DNA of 64,000 bases, taken from positions 1 through 64,000 of the forward strand of contig PHBU01000019.1 in NCBI GenBank assembly GCA_002840685.1, in the 5' to 3' direction. The position numbers and the translations under genes are program-made. Positions 36,045 to 43,689 of the stretch are shown piece by piece. Position 1 is the first letter of the stretch. Every line of letters begins with the position of its first letter. This DNA comes from Chloroflexi bacterium HGW-Chloroflexi-6 (GTDB lineage Bacteria > Chloroflexota > Anaerolineae > Anaerolineales > Villigracilaceae). The notes below the pieces were generated by a model. It was not told where the DNA came from. It saw nothing but the letters and a program-made list of their open reading frames with translations, and did no database searches.

Positions 36045-36349
36045 AGAAGCCGCATTTTTGGCCTATTAGTATGTTAACTGCTGTATTGATTTATTATTTG
36101 CTGGAGAAGTTTTATGACTTATGGAAAACGGGAATTTGGCCTCCACAATTACCTGTTTTACTAGTTATATTAACTTTGAGTTTGGGTATATTGATATTTA
36201 TTGTTTCTTACCTGACCAGTAAGTCGTTATGGAACGATTTGAATTTGTTTAAAAAAAAACCTATTTTGGGATTAGCTCTTCTACTCTTATTGGTGCTTAG
36301 TGCTGTAGTTTTTGGCATTAGTTTTTTCTCTTTGCTCGCTTCTCTATAA
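36041..36349 (+). CDS. Small three-helix membrane protein, candidate immunity protein
   Basis: A 102-residue protein with three predicted membrane helices (about 8-25, 36-60 and 74-100) separated by short charged loops. Its ATG overlaps the stop of the RHS toxin (ATGA), the position of an immunity gene in RHS/polymorphic toxin loci. It is AT-rich like the toxin tip and unlike the RHS shell, so tip and immunity probably moved in together. A membrane immunity protein fits a tip that acts on membranes. No homologue is recognised. Confidence 0.65.
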   Translation: MKKPHFWPISMLTAVLIYYLLEKFYDLWKTGIWPPQLPVLLVILTLSLGILIFIVSYLTSKSLWNDLNLFKKKPILGLALLLLLVLSAVVFGISFFSLLASL

Positions 36350-36360
36350 ACTGTAGTGAT

Positions 36361-36432
36361 ATTGACAACCCCACCACAACCAACGCAACCGAAGGTTTCG
36401 GATTAATGTTTTATAATGCCCGTTGGTATGAC
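36361..36432 (+). pseudogene. Orphan RHS-core remnant
   Basis: This stretch matches 35232-35300 of the RHS gene at about 88% (8 differences in 69 bases). It encodes DNPTTTNATEGFGLMFYNARWYDS, the segment just before the end of the RHS core. The reading then diverges (SLSYIPHPFIAFSDNLVN...) and stops near 36545. It has no start and no shell of its own. It is the kind of displaced core-tip fragment from which new toxin tips recombine. Confidence 0.75.
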
Positions 36433-36752
36433 TCTTTATCCTACATTCCGCACCCTTTCATCGCTTTTTCGGATAATTTGGTCAATCTGAGCCATTCGGT
36501 TGATTATTGCAGGGAGCACGGCCTTGAATATAGAAAAATGACATAGTTCAAACACCCGGCCTGCCCATCACCGATGATCTTGCCTTTGGATATGATGCCT
36601 AAATCGCTTCAGGCAATGAAAAATTACGCTTATTTTCTCTATGTGAGCGCCTGATAGCCATTACAAAGCTCAAATCATGGCCTGAAAAGCACATTTTTGA
36701 CCCATGACCCGCCCCGTAATAATTACCGAAAATACGAGCAGAGGGGTGTGGA

Positions 36753-36842
36753 ATGTGGGCTTTATTTACCCAGCTACTCGGTACTTTTCTGGCTATTCTA
36801 GTTGTATTAAATCTTGTTCGAATAATTTATTTTGGTTTGTGA
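36753..36842 (+). CDS. Possible 29-residue hydrophobic membrane peptide
   Basis: An ATG with GAGGGG six bases upstream opens a 29-codon frame (MWALFTQLLGTFLAILVV and on to IIYFGL), one hydrophobic helix with an Arg near its end, closed by TGA. It lies in the otherwise gene-poor stretch 36433-36930 after the orphan RHS fragment. It may be a real small membrane protein or the start of a decayed immunity-like gene, since the frame stays open after the TGA. Low certainty. Confidence 0.3.
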   Translation: MWALFTQLLGTFLAILVVLNLVRIIYFGL

Positions 36843-36930
36843 TACTTTCATCTTGTATTAAAGTGTGTTCTGGCTTTGCGCAATCAAGACAAGCCGAGCA
36901 ACTTTAATCGTTTATCACAACAGACCAAAC

Positions 36931-36966
36931 AAAAAAATACCAAAGCTATTGCTTCGGTATTTTTTT
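36931..36966 (-). terminator. Terminator after the degenerate tRNA copy
   Basis: Two 16-base arms (36931-36946, 36951-36966) pair with one mismatch, which becomes a GU wobble in the minus-strand RNA. A U-tract lies on both sides. It corresponds in place to the terminator after the intact tRNA-Val. Confidence 0.7.
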
Positions 36967-36967
36967 G

Positions 36968-37051
36968 TGGGCGCGACCCACAGGACAAGCGAGACTCGAA
37001 CCCTGATCTCATGTGTGTGAACCATTTGCTCCAACCAACTGAGCTGTGCCC
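36968..37051 (-). pseudogene. Degenerate tRNA-Val copy
   Basis: It aligns with the intact tRNA-Val at 37121-37194: the D-arm AGCTCAGTTGGTT, TTCACACACATGAG around the CAC anticodon, GGTTCGAGT of the T-arm and the final CGCGCCCA are shared. The 5' acceptor strand is shortened (GGGCAC for GGGCGCGT), the upper anticodon stem no longer pairs, and about ten extra bases separate the T-arm from the acceptor 3' strand. It cannot fold as a tRNA. Confidence 0.7.
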
Positions 37052-37076
37052 GTTTTTCGCATGGGTCAGTTAAAAC

Positions 37077-37111
37077 AAAAAAGACCGGGAGCGGCGTGCT
37101 GCCACGGTCTT
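37077..37111 (-). terminator. Terminator of tRNA-Val
   Basis: AAGACCG (37081-37087) and CGGTCTT (37105-37111) with an inner GCGGC/GCTGC pairing; on the minus strand it is followed by six T. It lies 9 bases beyond the tRNA 3' end. Confidence 0.75.
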
Positions 37112-37120
37112 CTGTTTGTG

Positions 37121-37194
37121 TGGGCGCGAAGGGACTCGAACCCCTGACCTCATGTGTGTGATACATGCGCTCTAACCAACTGAGCTACGCGCCC
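37121..37194 (-). tRNA. tRNA-Val (CAC anticodon)
   Basis: A 74-nucleotide cloverleaf on the minus strand. The acceptor GGGCGCG pairs with CGCGCCC, the D-arm is GCTC...GAGC, and the anticodon stem CATGT/ACATG encloses the loop ATCACAC with CAC. The T-arm is complete with TTCGAGT, and the discriminator is A. CCA is not encoded. Confidence 0.93.
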
Positions 37195-37253
37195 GTTTTT
37201 CACGTGCGGGCCGAATTATAAGACAGGTTCCGGCCTTTGGCAAGGCGTGATTT

Positions 37254-38459
37254 TTAGGGCGCCGGCAGGTACAGCCAGGGGTTGACCTTGCCATACGAAC
37301 TGTTCATCAACTCGAAGTGCAGGTGCGCGCCGCTCGAGCGCCCGGTGCTGCCGATCGCACCGATCACTGCGCCCTGGCCCACGCTTTCGCCGCAGACTAC
37401 ATTCAGCGCGCTCATGTGCGCGTACAGCGACTGCCAGCCGTTGCCGTGGTCGATCACCACCATGTTGCCGTAGCCCCAATCGTTCCAACCGGCGTAAACG
37501 ATTACCCCGGCATCCACCGCGTACAGCCCTTCGCCCATCGAGCCGGAAATATCCAGCCCGAGATGGTTGGTCTCCGGCGAATAGTCGAAGCCCGAAAGGT
37601 AGTGTTTGTTCGCGGGCCAGATAAAGTAGCCGTAACCGACCGCGCCGTCTGTGATCACGCCGCAGGCTCCCGGCCCCAACTGGCGCGCCACGGCCGGGTT
37701 ATCGCGGGTCACGCCGATCGGCGCGCTCCACGAGATGAACTCGCGTGAGCCGCCCGGCACGATCAGCCAGGTTCCCGGCTTGATGTTCGGGTTTGCGTAA
37801 TCGCCGATCGTTGCCGGGTCGAGTTTGTTGTTCGGGTAGTTGATGATATCTTCGGGGGTCACGTTCAAGCCGCGCGCCACGCCGTTCAAGCCGTCGCCGG
37901 CCTGCCACTCGTAGTAGGTTCCGTCCACCGGCAGGATGTTGAGTTCCTGTCCAGGACTGAGCCGGTGCGGGTCATCGCGCAGGGTGTAATAATTGCCCCA
38001 CAGAATCGTCTGTGGTTTCAGCCCGTATTTTTCAGCGATCCCGAAGACCGTATCGCCGGCCACCACGGTATAAGTGCTGATCTCGGTCCGCGGCCGGTTG
38101 GGGATGATGGTGTGGATCAGCGCCATGCGCGCGATGCCGCGATAAGCGCCTTCCGCTTGCGGGATGGACGCGGCGCTGATCGCGCTCGCAGCAGCTTCCG
38201 TTTCGACGGGCAGGCTCCCGGCCCGGGCGTTTTGGGGCGTGCTGATAAAAAAGACGCGCAGCAAGACAACGATCGCCGCCAGGGCCAGCAAGGTCAACCC
38301 GCCGGTTGCGATTCGCAGAATGGCGTCGCCCAGCCCCAGCCGCGCCAGGGCTTCGAGCCAGCCTGTCTTATTTTGCCTGTCTTGCCGGGGATTTTGTTCG
38401 ATCTGGGATTCTTCCACCGCTTTTGTGGGCGGGGCCACTTCCTGGAATTCTTCGCTCAT
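37254..38459 (-). CDS. LysM and M23-family peptidoglycan endopeptidase, membrane-anchored
   Basis: A 401-residue protein. Residues 1-45 are cytoplasmic and charged, one membrane helix follows (about 50-72), then an outside region. A LysM domain (TYTVVAGDTVFGIAEKYGL, about 130-178) and a second LysM-like repeat (YEWQAGDGLNGVARGLNV) bind peptidoglycan. The C-terminal lysostaphin-type peptidase has the zinc ligands in HLGLDISG and HLHFE, plus LYAHM. It likely trims peptide crosslinks or activates other hydrolases during growth or division. A short spacer separates it from tRNA-Val. Monocistronic. Confidence 0.9.
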   Translation of the reverse strand: MSEEFQEVAPPTKAVEESQIEQNPRQDRQNKTGWLEALARLGLGDAILRIATGGLTLLALAAIVVLLRVFFISTPQNARAGSLPVETEAAASAISAASIPQAEGAYRGIARMALIHTIIPNRPRTEISTYTVVAGDTVFGIAEKYGLKPQTILWGNYYTLRDDPHRLSPGQELNILPVDGTYYEWQAGDGLNGVARGLNVTPEDIINYPNNKLDPATIGDYANPNIKPGTWLIVPGGSREFISWSAPIGVTRDNPAVARQLGPGACGVITDGAVGYGYFIWPANKHYLSGFDYSPETNHLGLDISGSMGEGLYAVDAGVIVYAGWNDWGYGNMVVIDHGNGWQSLYAHMSALNVVCGESVGQGAVIGAIGSTGRSSGAHLHFELMNSSYGKVNPWLYLPAP

Positions 38460-38548
38460 TTTTTACCTGTTACGGTCATCATAACATGGCTTTTCGAAAG
38501 CCGTCAAGTTATGCCTTAAACGTTGATTAATCGCGCTACACCGCTCGC

Positions 38549-38665
38549 TTGTCATTTCGACGAGCGATAGCGAGGAGAAATCTGTGCCAAAGTGCAAGAT
38601 TTCTACCCTACGGGCACGATGTCGCCGGATCTTGATAAACTCGACCACCACGCTCGAAATGACAA
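38549..38665. repeat. 117-bp palindromic intergenic element
   Basis: The ends TTGTCATTTCGA-CGAGCG and CGCTCGAAATGACAA are inverted repeats, and an inner pair GAGAAATCT/AGATTTCT adds a second stem. Elements beginning GTCATTTCGACGA...GAGAAATCT are a widespread class of short dispersed palindromes in environmental genomes. It is noncoding and has no transposase, so it is MITE-like. It lies between the MFS gene and the peptidase gene. Confidence 0.7.
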
Positions 38666-38682
38666 CTCTTTTGGGTTGTGCC

Positions 38683-38715
38683 GGTCGAGTAGGCGCGCAG
38701 CCCTGTATCGAGACC
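38683..38715. repeat. REP-like palindrome abutting the MFS stop codon
   Basis: GGTCGAGTA and GTATCGAGACC are imperfect inverted ends around GC-rich GCGCGCAGCCCT. The element touches the stop codon of the minus-strand MFS gene (38716-38718). A second copy of the same palindrome type follows the selB stop codon (48994-49033). It could act as a transcription terminator or as a 3'-end stabiliser. Confidence 0.7.
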
Positions 38716-39975
38716 CTACCCGACCGTCTCACGGATGAACGGATTGAACAGGTGGATGCCCCCGATCGCCAGCAGCGCGATCCCGCCGCAGACCAGGGCG
38801 GTGATGGGTACGCTCCAGCTTTGGGCCATTACCCCGATCAGGATGCTGCCGAACGGCGCGATCCCTTGCAGCCCCCACAGGTAGGTGCTAAAAACCCGTC
38901 CGCGCAGCTCGTTGGGAACCTGCAGCTGGATCAAGGTGTTCATTGTTGCCAGTTGCGTGACCGTGCCCCAGCCGAGCAGCACCATCAGCACCAGCGCCAA
39001 GGTTACGTTGCGGGTCAGGCCCAGGCCGATCAGGCCGAAGATGAAGGCCGCCTGCCCGAAGGTCAGCAGCCAGCCTTTGCGGCGCGGATTAAAAGCTGCC
39101 AGGGTGATCGCTGCGATCAGCGCCCCGATCCCCTGAAAGGTGTACAGCGCGCTGTTGCGGGCCGCCACGGCTGCGTCCGTATCCCCGATCTGGGCCAGCA
39201 CGTCCCGCGCAACGACCGGAATCTGCTGGATAAAGGGAAAGCCGATCAGCCCGACAATGGTCGCCATCAAGATCAGCATCCCCACCGAGGCGGTTGACAG
39301 GATGTATTTTTGTCCTTCGCGCAGGCCTTCGAGCAGTTTTTGCGGTTTGGCGACGATCGCTTCTTTGAAGGGGGTCCGGGCGTAGAACAGGGCGATGATC
39401 ACGAATAAATACGAGATTCCGTTGGCGAGAAAAGCCCAGCCGGCCCCGTTGTTTTTGATAAAAATCAGGAACGGCGCCACCAGCGAGGGGCCCAGCACGC
39501 GCGCGGCGTTGAAGATCGTGGCTTGCAGTGCGATCGCATTCGGCAGGGGCCCCTTGCCGACCAGTTCGATCAGCATCGCCTGGCGGGCGGTGATCTCGAC
39601 CGCATTGGCGACACCCAGCACCAGCGCCAGCACAACGATATGCCAGAGTTGGATCAGCCCGCTCAGGGTCAGGAAGGCCAGGGTTAGCGACTGAACCATC
39701 ATCACAGCTTGCAGCAGGATCACGATCTTGCGCTTGTCGTGGCGCTCGATCCAGACCCCTGCCGGCAGGGCCAGGAGCAGGGTCGGCAGCGTTCCGGCAA
39801 AGCCGATCAATCCCAGGTCGAAGGGCCGCCCGGTTAACTGGTAGGCCAGGTAAGGCTGGGTTGTAGATTGCATCCAGGTGCCGGTCAGCGAGATGAACTG
39901 GCCCACCCAGAACAAGACGAAATCGCGTGAAGAGAGCGCCGGAAAGCGCTCAAAGAAATGATCCCGAAAGCTCAT
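38716..39975 (-). CDS. MFS exporter (MFS_3/EntS-like)
   Basis: A 419-residue transporter with about twelve membrane helices. Features include FVLFWVGQFISLTGTWMQ in helix 1, the loop 2-3 signature GVWIERHDKRKIV and its weaker repeat FNPRRKG between helices 8 and 9. This layout is the EntS/macrolide-exporter-like branch, which moves siderophores or drugs outward; the substrate is unknown. The start at 39975 overlaps the SRAP stop (ATGA). A 95-residue upstream extension is open but antisense-like in composition and overlaps the SRAP gene, so I leave it out. Confidence 0.85.
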   Translation of the reverse strand: MSFRDHFFERFPALSSRDFVLFWVGQFISLTGTWMQSTTQPYLAYQLTGRPFDLGLIGFAGTLPTLLLALPAGVWIERHDKRKIVILLQAVMMVQSLTLAFLTLSGLIQLWHIVVLALVLGVANAVEITARQAMLIELVGKGPLPNAIALQATIFNAARVLGPSLVAPFLIFIKNNGAGWAFLANGISYLFVIIALFYARTPFKEAIVAKPQKLLEGLREGQKYILSTASVGMLILMATIVGLIGFPFIQQIPVVARDVLAQIGDTDAAVAARNSALYTFQGIGALIAAITLAAFNPRRKGWLLTFGQAAFIFGLIGLGLTRNVTLALVLMVLLGWGTVTQLATMNTLIQLQVPNELRGRVFSTYLWGLQGIAPFGSILIGVMAQSWSVPITALVCGGIALLAIGGIHLFNPFIRETVG

Positions 39976-40652
39976 CCGGCAGCCTGGGCGGGGCGGATCA
40001 TTTCCGGCGAGTCGAGGCGGGCCTGGTTGACCAGCCTGTCGACCGGGTAGGCTTCCATCTCCTCGGCCGGGTAGGCTGCCAGCAGGGGGTTGAGTTCCTG
40101 CGGCTGGCGGCTTTCGGGCGCCAGCCAGGCGGCGTAGTCTTGCGGGCGCAAAATGACCGGCATTCGATCGTGGATTTTTTTGACGAGAGCGTTGGGGGAG
40201 GTGGTAATGATGGTGCAGGTTTTCAGCTGGCTTCCGTCCGGGCCGAGCCACTCGTCCCACAGCCCGGCCAGGGCGAAGGGCTGCTGGTCTTTCAAGCGGA
40301 TGTAATAGGGTGTTTTACCGCGCGCGCCGGGTTCCTGCTGCCACTCGTAGAACCCGCTGGCCGGGATTAGGCAGCGTTTGTAACGGTAGGAACCACGGAA
40401 GGAGGGCTTTTCGGCCAGGGTCTCGCCGCGGGCGTTGATCATGCGCATGCCGATGGTCGGGTCCTTTGCCCAGGCCGGGATCAGCCCCCAGACGAAGAAA
40501 TCTGCCCGCTTTGTGCCGTCGTTGGGCAGAACCAGCACCGGCTGGCTGGGAGCGATGTTGTAACGCGGCCCAACGTTGGCCGGGAATTGGAATCCGGCAA
40601 AGGCTTCCTGCAAGTCGGCTGTGTCAACGGTTAAGGTAAATCGTCCGCACAT
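39972..40652 (-). CDS. SRAP-domain protein (YedK/HMCES), abasic-site DNA-protein crosslinker
   Basis: A 226-residue protein. After removal of Met, Cys2 (CGRF) forms a thiazolidine with abasic sites in single-stranded DNA and shields them. RYNIAPSQ, the SGFYEW glutamate and IHDRMPVIL histidine complete the known active site. A strong AAGGAGG precedes the ATG. It is coupled to the MFS gene downstream by a 4-base overlap, although no functional link is obvious. Confidence 0.92.
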   Translation of the reverse strand: MCGRFTLTVDTADLQEAFAGFQFPANVGPRYNIAPSQPVLVLPNDGTKRADFFVWGLIPAWAKDPTIGMRMINARGETLAEKPSFRGSYRYKRCLIPASGFYEWQQEPGARGKTPYYIRLKDQQPFALAGLWDEWLGPDGSQLKTCTIITTSPNALVKKIHDRMPVILRPQDYAAWLAPESRQPQELNPLLAAYPAEEMEAYPVDRLVNQARLDSPEMIRPAQAAG

Positions 40653-40669
40653 GTTTCCTCCTTGGGTCT

Positions 40670-42001
40670 TTAATTCCGTTTTTTGGGTGTCGGGCTGGCG
40701 ATAAACCCGGGCGGGGTCGGGGTGGGCGTGGCGCGCCGGGCTGGGATGCTGTAGCTGAAGCGCACGCTGTGTTCGCCCTGTTCCAGAATGGTTTCGGGAT
40801 TGATGACGATGTAAAAGGTGTTGCCGGGCGAGAGCGCCAGCAAGTTGCGGTTGATATCCAGCAGGCGGATGGGCTGCTCGAGTGCGTCGCGCTGCCAGAT
40901 GGCGGCGGTTGCCCGGCCCTCGCGAAAGACATACGCCTGGCCTTCGTTGAGCAGCTGGATGTCGAAAACCTGGTCTGCGCGGTCGAATTCGGTTTTGAAG
41001 TTGTGCGGAACAACCAGCACAACCACATTCGCGGCGTAAACTTGTTCGCCGTTCAGAATGTCGATATGCGGTTGGTAGATCTCTGCGGCCACGTTTTCGG
41101 CGTCGGCGGCATCTGAGAAGCGCGCATACAGGCGGCGCAGTGGATCGTAGCGCCAGACGTGGTAGCTGTAGATCGAGTAACGCACCGTAATCTCGTCCAC
41201 CTGGAGCGGCCAGATCGGGGCCAGCAGATCGAAGTAGGTGCTGCGTAGCGCCAGGCGTGCGTTATCGTGGCCGATCTTGCGCGTATACTCGGTCTGCCCG
41301 GCGGTATCGAGAAAGAAATTGTTGTAATCGTTAATCCGTGTGTCGCGGCAGAGCGGCGGACAGTTGTTGCCGGTTGGTATAAACAGGTAATGTAAAAGTT
41401 CGCTGTTCAGCAGGAACTCTTCGACTCGTTCGTCGGCGTTGGCAAAGACCAGGTAAGCCTGGTACATGCGCGCGATGTGCTCGTCGAAGTAGCGCCCGGA
41501 GCGTACCGGCCCGGCTTTTTCGGCATCCTGCCCGTAGAAGACTGCGATGAAGCGCGTCAGGCCGTCTTCGATGTAATATTCATAGACCACATCGGCGCGC
41601 GTCAGGCCAAACTGATAGTCACGCACCCGGCGCGGGAAGTTGGTAATCTTAACCGCGATCGGCCTGCGTTCGAGGCGCGAAGCATCTGCCGGGATCAGGC
41701 CGGTGTAGGGATCGTAATTGTCAGGGAGCTGCAGCGGTAGGGATGGCGCGATCGTCGCGGCCGGGGTGTTGCTCGGCAAAGCCGTCGGGGTGGAGAGAAC
41801 TCGTTGGGTTGGCGTCAGGCTGGGGGTCGGGCGTTCCGCGCTGGGCTGGCCGGGGGGCGGTAACGTTGCGGCTGCCGAAGCCTGTGCGGGCGCGGGCAGA
41901 CCCCCATTTTGCGTCCAGAAAAACAAGATTGCCGCAAGCAATAATATGAAGAGCATGCCCCAGATGACGATCAGCAGGGTCTTGAGCCGGGAGGTGGTCA
42001 T
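40670..42001 (-). CDS. DUF3048 (YerB-like) membrane-anchored exported protein
   Basis: A 443-residue protein with one N-terminal membrane helix (about 9-30) and a Pro/Thr/Ala-rich linker (35-95). The DUF3048 body then starts with RRPIAVKITNFP, ADVVYEYYIEDGLTRFIAVFY and GPVRSGRYFDE. A C-terminal DUF3048_C part (about 300-410) and a short Pro/Thr tail follow. YerB-type proteins are extracytoplasmic and of unknown function. It is divergent from the three-gene membrane module and 17 bases upstream of the SRAP gene on the same strand. Confidence 0.85.
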   Translation of the reverse strand: MTTSRLKTLLIVIWGMLFILLLAAILFFWTQNGGLPAPAQASAAATLPPPGQPSAERPTPSLTPTQRVLSTPTALPSNTPAATIAPSLPLQLPDNYDPYTGLIPADASRLERRPIAVKITNFPRRVRDYQFGLTRADVVYEYYIEDGLTRFIAVFYGQDAEKAGPVRSGRYFDEHIARMYQAYLVFANADERVEEFLLNSELLHYLFIPTGNNCPPLCRDTRINDYNNFFLDTAGQTEYTRKIGHDNARLALRSTYFDLLAPIWPLQVDEITVRYSIYSYHVWRYDPLRRLYARFSDAADAENVAAEIYQPHIDILNGEQVYAANVVVLVVPHNFKTEFDRADQVFDIQLLNEGQAYVFREGRATAAIWQRDALEQPIRLLDINRNLLALSPGNTFYIVINPETILEQGEHSVRFSYSIPARRATPTPTPPGFIASPTPKKRN

Positions 42002-42101
42002 GGCGTGATTATACCCGCCCCGCTCTCAAATGGTGACCATCGGCATTGCGCTTCGCTTGATTTTGGGCGCGGCGCGAGGGTGATGATAAAATAAACGCAT
42101 C

Positions 42102-43676
42102 ATGTTGTTTTTTCTAACCTTTGGGCTTTATTTTGTGGCTTTGCTGGCGGTAGGGATTCTGCACCTGTTGCGGCGTCCTTTTTCATATTCCTGGCTGGCG
42201 GCGGCCCTGGGCGCGTTGTTGGCCTGGGGCAGCATTTTTGCCTGGCAAACAGGCCTGCCGGCGCTTGTCTTTGAAAATGTCTGGCAGCCGGTCGGGCTTT
42301 TCTCCGTTTCGCCGCTCCTTTTGGCAGACCAGGTCGGCTGGGCTTATGCGCTGGCCCTGGCTTCGCTGGCCCTGGCCGTGATCCTGGCTGCCCCGGCCCA
42401 ATCGACCGGGGTCAGCCCATCGGCCTGGATCGGGACGCTCGGCCTGACGGCGCTGGCGATGCTGGCTTTTGTCTCGGCCAACCCGCTGACTTTGGTGCTG
42501 GTCTGGACGGGACTCGACCTGCTGGAGTTGTTCAACACCCTGCGTCTGGCGCGCCAACCCAGCCTGAGCGAGCGCGCGGTGATTTCGTTTGGCGTGCGCG
42601 CCCTGGGGACGGGCTTTGCCCTGTGGGCCAGCGTCACCAACGGCATGGCTTTGTCGTCTTTTGGGCTGCTTTCGCCGCAGGCAGGTTTGTATTTCTTGCT
42701 GGCGGTCGGCTTGCGCCTGGGCGTTTTGCCGCTCCATCTGACTTATCGCAGTGAACCGGCCCTGCGGCGCGGCATGGGGACGGTCTTGCGCCTGGCGGTA
42801 GCATCTTCGAGTCTGGTTTTGTTGGCGCGCATTCCCGCCGGCCTGGTTCTGCAGGGAATTTCTCCGTTCTTGCAGGCGCTTTTGATCATGGCCCTCCTGT
42901 ATGGCGCCTGGAAATGGCTGGCTGCCCCCGACGAACTCTCAGGCCGCCCGTACTGGCTGATCGGGATGGGAGCCCTGTCGGTGCTGGCAGCTTTGCGCGG
43001 CAGCCCCCTCGGCAGCGCTGCCTGGGGTGTGGTTTTGATCTTGTTTGGTGGGCTGACCTTCCTTTATTCATCCCGCCAGCGGATTTTTACGCTGATTTTG
43101 AGTGTTTTCAGTCTGGGGTTGCTCTCGCTGCCTTTTACATTAACAGCCACCACCTGGCTGGGCGCCGCGCCGGTGGACTGGCTGTTCTGGCCGTTTGCTG
43201 TTGCCGGGCAGGTCATGCTGGCGCTTGGCTTCGTGCGTCATCTCTGGCATACCAGCGAAAGCGAGCTGGCCAGCCTGCCGCGCTGGGCCCAGTCGGCTTA
43301 CCCGCTCGGGCTGGCGATTTTGGCAGGCATGATCGTCCTGCTCAGCCTGTGGGGTTGGCCTGGGGTGATGCAGGTAGGAGTCTGGCTGGTTTCCCTGGTG
43401 GTTGGGAGCTTGTTTTTGGTCGCTTTATTGATCTGGTGGCGCATTTCGAAGTATGGCGCGCAGACCGAGCGTATTAAACTCCCTGGTGGGGTGGGCGAAG
43501 AGACCCGCTTGGCGCGCGGAATGGAGGCTTTTGCCTCCGGGCTGTGGGGTTTGTATCGCGGTCTGCGCCGTCTGGTCGATTTTATTTCGGGCCTTCTCGA
43601 AGGTGACGGCGGTCTGCTGTGGACCGTGCTGGTGCTGGTCTTGCTGATCATCTGGTTCCAGCAAATTTCTTTGTAA
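42102..43676 (+). CDS. Complex I/Mrp antiporter-like membrane subunit, first of three
   Basis: A 524-residue protein with about fourteen membrane helices and a C-terminal amphipathic stretch plus a last helix. It resembles NuoL/M/N and MrpA/D subunits. LVLVWTGLDLLELF lines up with the helix-5 segment that normally holds the pumping Glu (FxxWEL). LAVGLRLGVLPLHL lines up with GxxxKxxxxPxHxWLP of helix 7, with Arg where Lys is usual. Identity to true Nuo proteins is low. It opens a compact three-gene run and is divergent from the DUF3048 gene. Confidence 0.65.
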   Translation: MLFFLTFGLYFVALLAVGILHLLRRPFSYSWLAAALGALLAWGSIFAWQTGLPALVFENVWQPVGLFSVSPLLLADQVGWAYALALASLALAVILAAPAQSTGVSPSAWIGTLGLTALAMLAFVSANPLTLVLVWTGLDLLELFNTLRLARQPSLSERAVISFGVRALGTGFALWASVTNGMALSSFGLLSPQAGLYFLLAVGLRLGVLPLHLTYRSEPALRRGMGTVLRLAVASSSLVLLARIPAGLVLQGISPFLQALLIMALLYGAWKWLAAPDELSGRPYWLIGMGALSVLAALRGSPLGSAAWGVVLILFGGLTFLYSSRQRIFTLILSVFSLGLLSLPFTLTATTWLGAAPVDWLFWPFAVAGQVMLALGFVRHLWHTSESELASLPRWAQSAYPLGLAILAGMIVLLSLWGWPGVMQVGVWLVSLVVGSLFLVALLIWWRISKYGAQTERIKLPGGVGEETRLARGMEAFASGLWGLYRGLRRLVDFISGLLEGDGGLLWTVLVLVLLIIWFQQISL

Positions 43677-43689
43677 TGGATAAGCCTTG

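Noticed and set aside
36876..37073. 65-codon frame continuing past the TGA at 36842, possibly by selenocysteine
   Set aside because: It runs through a terminator and the degenerate tRNA, and no SECIS-like hairpin follows the UGA; the presence of selB elsewhere is not enough.
39976..40260. N-terminal extension of the MFS gene by 95 residues
   Set aside because: It overlaps the SRAP gene, has Pro/Arg/Gly-rich shadow composition, and the ATG at 39975 begins the normal transporter sequence.
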